The notes beneath the pieces were generated by a model. That model made no database searches. It worked only from the letters and a program-made list of their open reading frames with translations, and was not told the origin of the DNA. A stretch of 64,000 nt of DNA from JAWLHA01 sp041690535 (GTDB lineage Bacteria; Pseudomonadota; Gammaproteobacteria; Thiohalomonadales; Thiohalomonadaceae), in NCBI GenBank assembly GCA_041690535.1, contig JAWLHA010000013.1, positions 1 through 64,000 of the forward strand, written 5' to 3'. This document shows, in pieces, positions 44,859 through 53,225 of this stretch; the first letter of the stretch is position 1, and every line of letters starts with the position of its first letter. A program made the translations under genes and the position numbers.

Positions 44859-46131
44859 CAATTTTTACGACTACGATCCCAACGGCAACCTCACTGAGCG
44901 TGGCGACCCGGACCGGGCGGGCCACTACGATTACGACCCCCTCGACCGGCTCACTACCGAATCCTCCCCCGCCGGCCAGTTGGAGTATACCTACGACCCC
45001 AACGGCAACCGCGTCGCCCAAACCGGCACCAACGGCACCTTCGATTACCGCTACGCCCCCGACAGCAACCGCCTGAGCGCCCGGGACCAGTCGCCGTATT
45101 TGCTCGACGCCAGCGGCAACACCCTCCACGATGGCCGCCTGCGGTACGAATACGGCCCCGAAGGCCGCCTCGCTGCCGTCTACGCGGGGGAGAACCTGCT
45201 CGCACGCTATCGCTACGATGCCCTCGGGCAGCGCATCGCCAAAACCACCGCCGCCGGCACCACTCACTACCTCTACGATCTCCACGGCCGCCTGCTTCTG
45301 GAGGGCCGCGACGACGGACAACCCCAGCGCGCCTACCTCTGGCTCGACGAGCGTCCCCTGGCGCAGATCCAGTGGACCCTCGGACAGGGCAACGGCAAGG
45401 CCAAGGGCATCACCGGAGGCAAGGCCAACCCTCCCGGCGCCCCCAATGCCTGGACCCAGACGATCACTTGGCTCCACACCGACCACCTCCAGACCCCTCG
45501 CCTCGGCAGCAACTCCGAAGGCAGCTTCGTCTGGCGCTGGCAATCCGACGCCTTCGGCACGCCCCTCCCCGACGAAGACTTCGACGGCGACGGCCGCACC
45601 GTCACGGTCAACCTGCGGTTTCCGGGGCAGTACTTTGACGCCGAGACGGGGCTGCATTACAACTACTTCCGGGACTATGACCCGAGCACCGGAAGATACG
45701 TCCAATCTGATCCCATCGGGCTGGACGGTGGGCTGAACACCTACACCTATGTTATGAACAACCCGATCAACTTCATCGATCCCCGGGGTTTGGATGTATA
45801 TGTGTGTGGGAGGCCGGCTGATTTGCCGTTCCCCATGGGCATGTTCAATCACGAGTGGATTCTCACGGACACCGTAGAGGCGGGCATGGGACCCGCTGGC
45901 GGTGGCGTTCCTGCGCAAAACGGAAACAGCGATTGGCCAGGTGCTCCGGTTGCGGCTACCGATCACACGGGCCAGTCAACCGCGGACAACGCGAGTTGCG
46001 ATCATGTGGAGAAAGTAGACGAGGACTGCGTTAATAAGCTGCTGACCATCGGTCGCCAACTTGGAAGATGGTCGCCGACCAATCAGTGCCAAAGCTTTGT
46101 CATGGACGTTCTAATCCAGTGCACCAAGTAA
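44857..46131 (+). pseudogene. 5'-truncated Rhs/YD-repeat protein with a toxin-like C-terminal tip
   Basis: The frame is open for ~425 codons. YD repeats (YDYDPLDRLTTESS, YTYDPNGNRVAQ, YRYDALGQRIAKT) lead to the Rhs core end (QYFDAETGLHYNYFRDYDP.. and DPIGL..NFIDPRGL, ending near 45792). The 112-residue tip (45793-46131) contains FNHEWILTDT, DHTGQS and, near its end, NQCQSFVMDVLIQC. A His followed by a Cys in NxCxxF suggests a permuted papain/NlpC-like enzyme. Everything upstream of the YD repeats is missing, cut at a REP pair, so secretion by its own N-terminus is impossible. A tip-swap donor role is possible. Confidence 0.82.
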
Positions 46132-46139
46132 ACAAGTCC

Positions 46140-46508
46140 ATGTGGCGCGCTAGAGATTCGATTCTCACTCTGTCGCTTGCTGCATTCTTCATGTCTAGCT
46201 GTGGAAGCAGTCAGGATGTGAGCCAACCCCAGGCGATGCTATCGGAAGACTTGCAATGCCAGGACAATAGCGCCGCCGAGATTGAACGATGGGGCGGGAT
46301 GGATGACCCCGGTTGGGCGCATAGTTGCAAAATTCGACATGGCAAGTATCACGTTTGGAAGGGTGATGTCTTGGCAATTGAAGGCCAGTTTTTCTATGGG
46401 AAAAGAATCGGCAAATGGATTCTCCGGGATAAGGCTGGCGAAGTAACCAAAGCGGTGGTTTACGAGGACGGAAAGATTGTGTCCGAAGAGACCATTGGCT
46501 CCAAGTAG
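46140..46508 (+). CDS. Lipoprotein with MORN-like repeat, candidate immunity protein for the Rhs tip
   Basis: The protein has 122 residues, ATG 8 bases after the Rhs stop. A lipoprotein signal peptide (ILTLSLAAFFMSSC, lipobox FMSSC, Cys ~20) is followed by a soluble domain with KGDVLAIEGQFFYGKRIGKW, which resembles a MORN-type hairpin. Position immediately after an Rhs tip is where cognate immunity genes lie. A periplasmic lipoprotein would fit a toxin acting in the periplasm. The pairing is inferred from context. Confidence 0.7.
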   Translation: MWRARDSILTLSLAAFFMSSCGSSQDVSQPQAMLSEDLQCQDNSAAEIERWGGMDDPGWAHSCKIRHGKYHVWKGDVLAIEGQFFYGKRIGKWILRDKAGEVTKAVVYEDGKIVSEETIGSK

Positions 46509-46555
46509 CAGGGGGCCGCCCCGCCGGCCTCACGACCGAGCGGGGCTTCGTGTTT

Positions 46556-46671
46556 TCAGACCTCCTCGACCGTCAACACCAAACACCCGCGCATGACGCG
46601 CACCCGCACCGGGGCGCGGATGTCGAAGCCGGCGGCGGTGAGCCAGTCGCCGCGCATCTGCAGCCAGGGGG
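46556..46671 (-). pseudogene. SymE-like toxin, C-terminal fragment
   Basis: The minus strand reads PWLQMRGDWLTAAGFDIRAP then VRVRVMRGCLVLTVEEV and stop. The PxLQLRGxWLxxAGF pattern is typical of SymE-family proteins (type I toxin-antitoxin). The 5' part is cut by the REP pair at 46672. Confidence 0.65.
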
Positions 46672-46732
46672 AAAAGGGGTCGATGACAAATGCGCATGAC
46701 AATGATTAGCATTTGTCACCGACCCCTTTTTC
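46672..46732. repeat. REP-like inverted pair between two gene fragments
   Basis: AAAAGGGGTCGATGACAAAT (one change from consensus) faces GCATTTGTCACCGACCCCTTTTT. It separates the symE fragment from the short coding start at 46821. Confidence 0.8.
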
Positions 46733-46821
46733 CTGCCTCGTACATGACGCGGACACCTGCGCCATTCGGCTCGCACCGCCTCGGAGAGCCGATCGAGGCG
46801 CTTCATGCTTCGGTAGGTCAT
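46733..46821 (-). pseudogene. Truncated small gene coupled to the 46818 gene
   Basis: ATG 46821 overlaps the stop of the upstream gene (ATGA). About 30 codons (MTYRSMKRLDRLSEAV..) follow before the REP pair. It is not in frame with the symE fragment on the other side, so it may be the front of symE after rearrangement or another gene. Confidence 0.45.
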
Positions 46822-48068
46822 TGCTCCTTCCTGGCCTCCATCCCCCATGCCTCCTCATAGGCCGCGATCCGTTTCAGGGTGCTCTCGCGCTCCGATATTG
46901 CGCCCCGGACTGATCCCTCCGCCCATCGGATGAGGGTACTGTGGATCGCCGCTCGAGCCGCCGCGATCTCGGATACCGCCGATGGCTCCGCCAGCAGTTG
47001 GGCGGCGATATCAGCCTTGGAGCGGTGTCCGCGCAGCCCGGACTGCAGCTGCAGTCGGCGTAGCTCGTCAACTTTCAAATGCTCGGTGAGCAGCTTGGCA
47101 GTGAGGTCCGGCGGCGTCCGCCGTGCCGTCTCCAGGTCCCTCTGGGCCTCTGCGATGCGCCGGTCGGCGGCGGCAACATCGCCTCGCAGTCGCTCTAGGA
47201 AGTCGCGGCGCGCCCGGTCCTTATCGGTGCGACGCGCTTCCGACGTCGCGCCGAGTTCAGTCCGCATCCATGCCATGAACTCCGGATCCAGCCCGGGCGG
47301 ATCGGGTTTCTTGGCGGCAACCCACAGGCAACGACACCAGCCACCACCATCCCGCTGGAAGTTCCGGCAGGCCGGGTGGGGGAGAATCGGGGTGTCGCCG
47401 TCCGGGTGGCTGTAGGCCGCGAGCAGGTCGTCAATGGGGTATTCCCGCTCGTCGATCTGCTGGAGCGCAATGGGGCAGAGTTCATCGAGCGGGGACATCC
47501 CGCGGGCGGCGGTTGATCCTTCGGCCTTAGCCCTTACCAGCCTCTCGTATGAGTCGATGGCCGCAGCCGTAGCTACGGTGAGCGAGTGGAAATCGAGGTT
47601 TTCGGTAGCGTGCCGATCGAACACGTAGGACTGGCGTCGCCAGACGTCGTAGCGGTGCGTCGTGCACGCGTGGAACAGATCCTGTGCAAATTGATGGGAG
47701 TCGGCGGCTGCGAACCTTGAAGGCAGGATGCCGATGCGCCGCAGTAGCGGCAGTATCCGCGTCTCGAAGTCCCGGAAGGTGAATGGTGGTGGCGATGTCG
47801 CTACGGCAGGAGTTGATGGCCGGTGGACCTTCTCCTCAATGCGGGCACGAAGACTGGCACGGACCCGCTCGTAGTCCGCCTCGGTCTGGATCGTCCCGTC
47901 CGGGACGTGTCGATTGACGATCCATTCGGCAGCCGATAGGGATTCCTCAATGCCAAACTCCTCCGGCGCGGTCTCCGCCAGCTTGCGTTGGACGGCGTCA
48001 AGTTCAGACTGCTCCCATCGTTTCCACGGACGAAGCCGCCCGATGAGGCGTTTGAGCATATTCAGCAT
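46818..48068 (-). CDS. Unknown protein with Cys/His cluster and SAP-like C-terminal motif
   Basis: The protein has 416 residues. The N-terminal ~100 residues are charged. A cluster CPIALQ..HPDGDTPILPHPAC..WCRC near the middle could bind a metal. A coiled-coil stretch (~280-330) precedes LLTEHLKVDELRRLQLQSGL..HRSKADIAAQLL, which has the pattern of a DNA-binding SAP motif. No enzyme motif was recognised. It is intact and GC-rich, in contrast to the debris around it, and its stop is coupled to a truncated downstream gene. Confidence 0.65.
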   Translation of the reverse strand: MLNMLKRLIGRLRPWKRWEQSELDAVQRKLAETAPEEFGIEESLSAAEWIVNRHVPDGTIQTEADYERVRASLRARIEEKVHRPSTPAVATSPPPFTFRDFETRILPLLRRIGILPSRFAAADSHQFAQDLFHACTTHRYDVWRRQSYVFDRHATENLDFHSLTVATAAAIDSYERLVRAKAEGSTAARGMSPLDELCPIALQQIDEREYPIDDLLAAYSHPDGDTPILPHPACRNFQRDGGGWCRCLWVAAKKPDPPGLDPEFMAWMRTELGATSEARRTDKDRARRDFLERLRGDVAAADRRIAEAQRDLETARRTPPDLTAKLLTEHLKVDELRRLQLQSGLRGHRSKADIAAQLLAEPSAVSEIAAARAAIHSTLIRWAEGSVRGAISERESTLKRIAAYEEAWGMEARKEQ

Positions 48069-48144
48069 GCTGCCCTCCTATTGCATGGATTGGCTGCCGA
48101 CTCCTGTCCTGGGCGAGACGCCCCATACAAGGAAAAGGAGAACA

Positions 48145-48192
48145 GTGGTGTACGTGGTGAAACTGAAGAGCGACCTGGACGGACTGGGGATG
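48145..48192 (+). pseudogene. Start of a gene cut off by a REP unit
   Basis: A strong AAGGAG (48135-48140) precedes GTG codons at 48145/48148 and about 15 codons (VVYVVKLKSDLDGLG). The REP unit at 48193 then replaces the rest. Too short to identify. Confidence 0.35.
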
Positions 48193-48224
48193 AAAAAGGG
48201 GTCGGTGACAAATGCTAATCATTG
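48193..48224 (+). repeat. Single REP-like unit
   Basis: AAAAAGGGGTCGGTGACAAA followed by TGCTAATCATTG. It lies between a truncated gene start and the IS256 fragment. Confidence 0.8.
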
Positions 48225-48256
48225 TCGAGGGGGTCAAGTAATCAGTGTAACTGAGT

Positions 48257-48427
48257 TCAGTTAGGCACCCGGTCACCGTACAGAATGACGAACTGATTGA
48301 GTGCCGCTTTCCAGTCCCTAATGGGACGGGTCCATTTTTTAGCCACGTTCTTCAGGCCCATGAACATGAGCTTCATGATTGACTCATCGTTTGGGAACGC
48401 GCCGCGGTTCTTCAGCACCTTTCTCAT
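48257..48427 (-). pseudogene. IS256-family transposase, C-terminal fragment
   Basis: About 56 codons (MRKVLKNRGAFPNDES, then WTRPIRDWKAALNQFVILYG) match the end of IS256-type transposases, which usually read RGAFPNDEA..W..P..DWK.ALN.F...Y. The DDE core is absent. Confidence 0.78.
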
Positions 48428-48477
48428 CGAATAGTACCACACAAGGGGACACCCATCATTTTTGACACCCCCTAGGC

Positions 48478-48494
48478 CAGGGCAACCGCATACT
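48478..48494 (+). repeat. Terminal inverted repeat of the ISAs1 remnant, matching family A ends
   Basis: CAGGGCAACCGCATACT differs from the family A end CAGGGTAAACGCATACT at two of 17 positions. It ends directly at the transposase stop codon (48495-48497), where an IS end is expected. Confidence 0.6.
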
Positions 48495-48884
48495 TTAGTC
48501 CTTGATCCCAAAGATCAATTCCGCGCGAAAGTCGTCGTCCCAACCCGCTGCTTTGACTTTGCCACGCATTGAGTCCTTGGCCGGGTGTAGGCGGGCGAGG
48601 TTCATGCACAGTCGACGGATGAGACCGATGTTCTGCGCGCCGTCGTTGCGTCTGATGCGGCTGTCGTCCTCCTTGTACACGACATCCAGCACCCAGTGGG
48701 CTTTGTTTTCGACCTCCCAGTGCGAGCGGATCGCCTCGGCGATGAAGGCAGCGTTCGGCTCGTGGGAGCTGATGTAGTACACCGTCTCCAAGGTGACTTT
48801 CTCGCCGATGTGCCGTTCGCGCTCGACACGCACGACGCTACGGGCCCCTTCCCAGCCGCTGGCGTGGGTGAGCTGTTCGACCAG
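48495..48884 (-). pseudogene. ISAs1-family transposase, C-terminal fragment
   Basis: About 129 codons: RHIGEKVTLETVYYISSHEP, AIRSHWEVENKAHWVLDVVY, EDDSRIRRNDGAQNIGLIRR. The HWxxEN..HWxLDVxxxEDxxR pattern is diagnostic of ISAs1/H-repeat transposases. The 5' two thirds are missing, cut at REP units starting at 48885. Confidence 0.85.
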
Positions 48885-48965
48885 AAAAAGGGGTCGGTGA
48901 CCAGAAAAAGGGGTCGGTGACAATTACGAATCACTCTAACTCGCATTTGTCACCGACCCCTTTTT
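48885..48965. repeat. REP-like units (two direct, one inverted) joining two truncated genes
   Basis: AAAAAGGGGTCGGTGACCAG at 48885, a second unit at 48905, and the complement GCATTTGTCACCGACCCCTT from 48943. On the left is the cut ISAs1 transposase and on the right the cut clpB. Confidence 0.85.
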
Positions 48966-50378
48966 GGTGCTTTTTGACCGTGGACGAGGCCGCTTCGCGC
49001 ATTCGCATGGAGATCGATTCCAAGCCGGAGGAGATGGACCGCCTGGACCGTCGGCTGATCCAGCTCAAGATTGAACGGGAGGCGTTGAAAAAGGAGACCG
49101 ACGAGGCCTCGCGCAAGCGCCTGGCGGATCTGGAGGAGGCCATCGGGCGTCTGGATCGGGAATACGCCGATCTGGAGGAGATCTGGAAGGCGGAAAAGGC
49201 TGCCTTGCAGGGTACCCAGCACATCAAGGAGGAACTGGACCGCGCCCGCCTGGAGCTGGAGACCGCGCGCCGCGCCGGCGACCTGGCGCGCATGTCGGAG
49301 CTGCAGTATGGGCGCATTCCGGAATTGCAGCGTCAGCTGGACATGGCGGCCCAGGCAGAGATGCAGGAGACCCATTTGCTGCGCAACCGGGTGACCGAAG
49401 AGGAGATCGCCGAAGTCGTGTCCAAGTGGACCGGCATCCCCGTGTCGAAGATGCTGGAAGGGGAACGCGACAAGCTCCTGCACATGGAGCAGGCGATCCA
49501 GAAGCGGGTGGTGGGCCAGAGCGAGGCGGTGCGCGCCTGTCTCCGATGCCATCCGGCGTTCCCGCGCCGGCCTGTCCGATCCCAACCGGCCCATCGGTTC
49601 CTTCCTGTTTCTCGGCCCCACCGGCGTGGGCAAGACCGAGCTGTGCAAGGCCCTGGCGGAGTTCATGTTCGACACCGAGGAGGCCATGGTGCGCATCGAC
49701 ATGTCGGAGTTCATGGAGAAGCACTCCGTGGCGCGGCTCATCGGCGCGCCTCCGGGGTATGTGGGCTACGAGGAAGGCGGTTATCTCACCGAGGCGGTGC
49801 GCCGTCGCCCCTATTCGGTGATCTTGCTGGATGAGGTGGAAAAGGCACACCCGGACGTGTTCAACATCCTGCTGCAGGTGCTGGACGACGGGCGCCTCAC
49901 CGAGGGCCATGGACGCACGGTGGATTTCCGCAACACCGTGGTGGTGATGACCTCCAACCTGGGTAGCCAGGTGATTCAGGAAATGGCCACAGAGGAGCGC
50001 TATGGCCAAATGAAGACCGCGGTGCTCGAGGTCGTGGGCCAGTACTTCCGCCCCGAGTTCATCAACCGCGTGGACGAGGTGGTGGTGTTCCACCCCCTGG
50101 GCCGCGAGCAGATCCGTTCCATCGCGGCGATCCAGACCGGCTATCTGCGCCGCCGCCTGGCGGATCGGGAACTCGGCCTGGAATTCAGCGAAGCCGCGCT
50201 GGACAAGCTGGGCGAAGCGGGTTTCGACCCGGTCTATGGTGCCCGCCCCCTCAAGCGCGCCATTCAGCACCAGGTGGAAAACCCCCTCGCCCGAGAAATC
50301 CTGCAGGGGCGTTTCAACTCGGGCGACACGGTGTACGTGGACGTGCAGGACGGCGGCCTGGTGTTTGCGAAGGGTTGA
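48966..50378 (+). pseudogene. clpB: clpB, 3' half only, with a +1 frameshift
   Basis: Translation begins in the middle domain (VDEAASRIRMEIDSKPEEMD), continues through the coiled coil and EEEIAEVVSKWTGIPV, and after an extra base near 49537-49540 resumes as SDAIRRSRAGLSDPN, GPTGVGKTELCKAL (Walker A), LLDEVEKAHPDV (Walker B) and the end of NBD2. About 470 of ~860 residues remain. The N-domain and NBD1 are gone, so it cannot be a working disaggregase. The frameshift could be a sequencing error; the truncation is not. Confidence 0.88.
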
Positions 50379-50390
50379 GGAAACAGCCCA

Positions 50391-50476
50391 ACGCAGAGGC
50401 GCAGATGGGCGATATGTTGGTGGCGGAGGCCGGGGGACGTTCTCGCCGCCCGCCGCGTGCTCCGCGTCTCTGCGCT
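50391..50476. repeat. REP-like palindrome
   Basis: CCAACGCAGAGGCGCA and its near-complement CGCGTCTCTGCGCTGG flank ~50 bases of GC-rich sequence. Arms agree at about 13 of 16 positions. The remainder of 50379-50705 shows no gene. Confidence 0.4.
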
Positions 50477-50705
50477 GGTGTTCTCCATGCCCTCCCGTGG
50501 CCGTTCCCTTGTCGCTCTTACCTGGGAAAGTGCCGGCATGGTGCTCGCGTACGGCCATGTCCTTGGCATCGCGTTCCAGACGGCCCAGGGCTGCGCCAGA
50601 TGTGGTATGTGCCCCAGTAGATTAATGGAAAAAACAATAGGTTGCTTTAGTCTCAGACTTAATATAAAAACTTTTACCTAAGTTGTTCCTGGGGCCATTG
50701 CTTCC

Positions 50706-51947
50706 ATGCCAGTAAAAGCACCTTGGTCTTTTTATGGTCGTCGCGCCGAGTTGCAGCAGATGCAGCGCATCTTGGAACGGCGGCGCTGGTTCTTCCTGCA
50801 AATCTCGGGGCGCCGACGTATTGGCAAGACCGCCCTCATTCAGGAAGCGCTGAGGGGGGCGGGTATAGCCAAAACGCTGTATATCCAGATTCCTGATTCA
50901 GACCCGGTGGGGGTCGTGGCGGCTTGCAATGGCTATCTGGAAACCTTTGGCATCGAAGCACGGGTGACCAGCTTGGGAGAACTGGCTCAGCTGATTGGCC
51001 ATCTGGCGGCGGATGGCTATGTGGTGGCCCTGGACGAGTTTCAGTACTTCCATCGCAAGCACTTATCCGACTTCTGTTCCCTCCTGCAAGCGGAGGTGGA
51101 CCGACTGGCAGCCCGTGCTGCAGACATCCCCGGGGGGCTGATCGTATTGGGTTCACTTCACGCGGAAATGACCGCGATGCTTGAGAATCGGGATGCGCCA
51201 CTATTCAATCGCACGACAGACGCGCTTGAACTCGGGCACCTCGATGTCGCTTCCGTGTTGGAGATCCTGCGCACCCATGCCGACGACAGTCCGTCACGAC
51301 TCCTGTTCCTCTGGAATCTGTTCGAAGGGGTACCAAAGTTCTACCGCGACGCCTATGAGCAGGGTGTTCTGGATGCAGAACGCAAGCCGCTTCTGCAAAG
51401 CCTATTCTTCTCAAGTTCGTCGCCTCTGCGCAACGAGGCGGACAACTGGTTTTTGCGAGAGCTGCGGGGGCGGTATGACATGATCCTCCAGTACTTGGCC
51501 ACCCATCCCGGCTGTACCAATGCCGACATAGAAGCAGCGATGGCTGACCTATCGGGACCCGGTGAAGTTCGTCAAGTGGGCGGGTACCTGAAGATCCTGT
51601 CAGAACGTTACCACATGATCGAGCGTCGGCTGCCGATCTTTGCACCACCGCGCGCACGCAGCGGTCGCTATTACATCCGCGACAAGGCGCCGGAGCGGAT
51701 CCTGCTGTTCGGCTCCTACGCCTAGGGGCGCCCCGACGCCGAGAGCGATCTCGACCTCTACGTGATCGTTTCCGAGCAGCAGGAGCCGGGCTACCGTCTG
51801 GCACGCAAGGCCTATCGCGCACTGGTGGGCATCAAGGTCCCGGTCGACATCGTGGTGCGAACCCGCGCAGAGTCCGCACGCAATGCCTCCGTAGCGGCAT
51901 CACTCGATCGCGAGGTATTGGAGAAGGGCGTCGTGCTTTATGGTTAA
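50706..51947 (+). pseudogene. ATPase_2-type ATPase fused to a nucleotidyltransferase, interrupted by TAG
   Basis: Residues 1-~325 look like an archaeal-type AAA ATPase: FYGRRAELQQM, Walker A SGRRRIGKTALI, Walker B YVVALDEFQYF, and C-terminal RSGRYYIRD. The sequence then jumps to a MNT-type nucleotidyltransferase, KAPERILLFGSYA-stop-GRPDAESDLDLYVIV, ending at 51947. The TAG at 51723-51725 replaces a residue in the GSxxxGxxxxxSDxD motif. The junction joins domains in a way not usual for either family, so a deletion probably created it. Confidence 0.75.
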
Positions 51948-52058
51948 GTTGAAATACGTGGACAACCGCGTGGAACATTTCATGCCCCAGGGTGGCGGCA
52001 ACACCATGATCGTTAGCCCGAGGGAAGAGCTGGTTCGCGTCGGATTACGGCAAAGCTG

Positions 52059-52787
52059 ATGCCTGGCGAGCGGAGGGTGGCGGCCATCCTCGCCGAGCTG
52101 CGCGGGATGGGGAGCGAACGCGACCGGGTAGGCATGGCGCGCTACGGCATTAATGTCGAGAACGCCTTCGGCGTCTCCGTCTACGCGTTGCGCAAGGTTG
52201 CCAAGCGCATCGGCACCGACCACGACCTGGCGCTCGCCCTGTGGGTGACGGGTAACCACGAGGCCCGCCTCCTGGCGTGCTTCATCGACGACCCGGCGGC
52301 GGTGACCGTGGAGCAGATGGAGGAGTGGGCGGCCGGGTTCGATTCGTGGGACATCTGCGACCAGGCCGCCACCAGTCTCTTCGACCTGTCGCCCCACGCC
52401 TGGCCCCAGGCGGTCGAGTGGGCAGGACGCGACGAGGAGTGGGTCAAGCGTGCCGGCTTCGCCATGATGGCGGGGCTTGCAGTCCACGACAAGGGTGCGG
52501 CGGACCCGCGCTTCCACAAGTTACTGCCGATCATCGAACACGGTGCCTCCGACCACCGCAACTTCGTCAAGAAGGCGGTCAACTGGGCGTTGCGCAATAT
52601 CGGCAAGCGCAACCGCGCCCTGAACGCCGCCGCCGTCGCGTGCGCCGAACGGATCCTCACCGCCGCTAATCAACGCGCCGGCGGCAATCGGGGCGGCAAC
52701 CCGGACGCACGCGCGGAGCGCTGGGTCGCCACCGACGCCCTCCGCGAGCTCACCTCCGAAAAGGTCCAGGCACGCTTGAAGGCCTGA
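52059..52787 (+). CDS. AlkD-like DNA alkylation repair protein
   Basis: The protein has 242 residues, all-helical HEAT-like repeats. YGINVENAFGVSVYALRKVAKRIG at the N-terminus, FDSWDICDQAATSLF, and FVKKAVNWALRNIGKRN are typical of AlkD-type glycosylases, which remove bulky or positively charged alkyl bases. The WD of SWDICD and the late Trp/Arg positions agree with the family. GC content returns to core level here. Confidence 0.85.
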   Translation: MPGERRVAAILAELRGMGSERDRVGMARYGINVENAFGVSVYALRKVAKRIGTDHDLALALWVTGNHEARLLACFIDDPAAVTVEQMEEWAAGFDSWDICDQAATSLFDLSPHAWPQAVEWAGRDEEWVKRAGFAMMAGLAVHDKGAADPRFHKLLPIIEHGASDHRNFVKKAVNWALRNIGKRNRALNAAAVACAERILTAANQRAGGNRGGNPDARAERWVATDALRELTSEKVQARLKA

Positions 52788-53117
52788 AGCCACTCGCATC
52801 AACTGACCCTCTCGGGGACACGGAAAGGCGCAGCCCATCAACCAGGTGCCGGAGCGGATCGAGCGGGAACTGATGGTGGCGGGCCGCTCGCCGACCTTGA
52901 CGCAGGTTCAAGGGAGGATTGGGCACGAGGGCTTTCCTCTGTTCGGCTTTCGTGCCGGGCGGGCTACGGGGACTGCACTGCTCAGTCCCAGACGGCCGGT
53001 GGGGGAGGTGGTGCGGTGTAGTTGAGCGGGGGCTCGACCCGCGCACTCCACATTTCCCGCACCGCCGAACGCGACAAGCATTTTGTTCGGACCGCCGTCA
53101 CATCCGATGGGGAAAAT
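52788..53117. other. Non-coding gap after the AlkD-like gene
   Basis: No gene, repeat or hairpin of note was seen in this stretch. It leads to the palindromic promoter at 53118. Confidence 0.5.
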
Positions 53118-53163
53118 CCCCCTGAACAGGGGGTAACGCCATTTCGCATCGCCACCTATTCTC
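53118..53163 (+). promoter_or_regulatory. Palindromic operator and promoter of the lipoprotein gene
   Basis: CCCCCTGAACAGGGGG (53118-53133) is followed by GTAAC and, 23 bases on, TATTCT (53157-53162) as a -10 box. The palindrome centre falls near -43, the usual place for a class II activator overlapping a poor -35. An equivalent site lies upstream of 54635. Confidence 0.6.
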
Positions 53164-53225
53164 GCAACGCCACCTATCAGGAAGGCCACGCCTTACGTGG
53201 CTGACACCCATACAGGAGCCGTTGC

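Noticed and set aside
44671..45966. 431-codon minus-strand frame opposite the Rhs gene
   Set aside because: The plus strand encodes unmistakable YD repeats. Only the short 44671-44790 tail, outside rhs, may be a real gene remnant.
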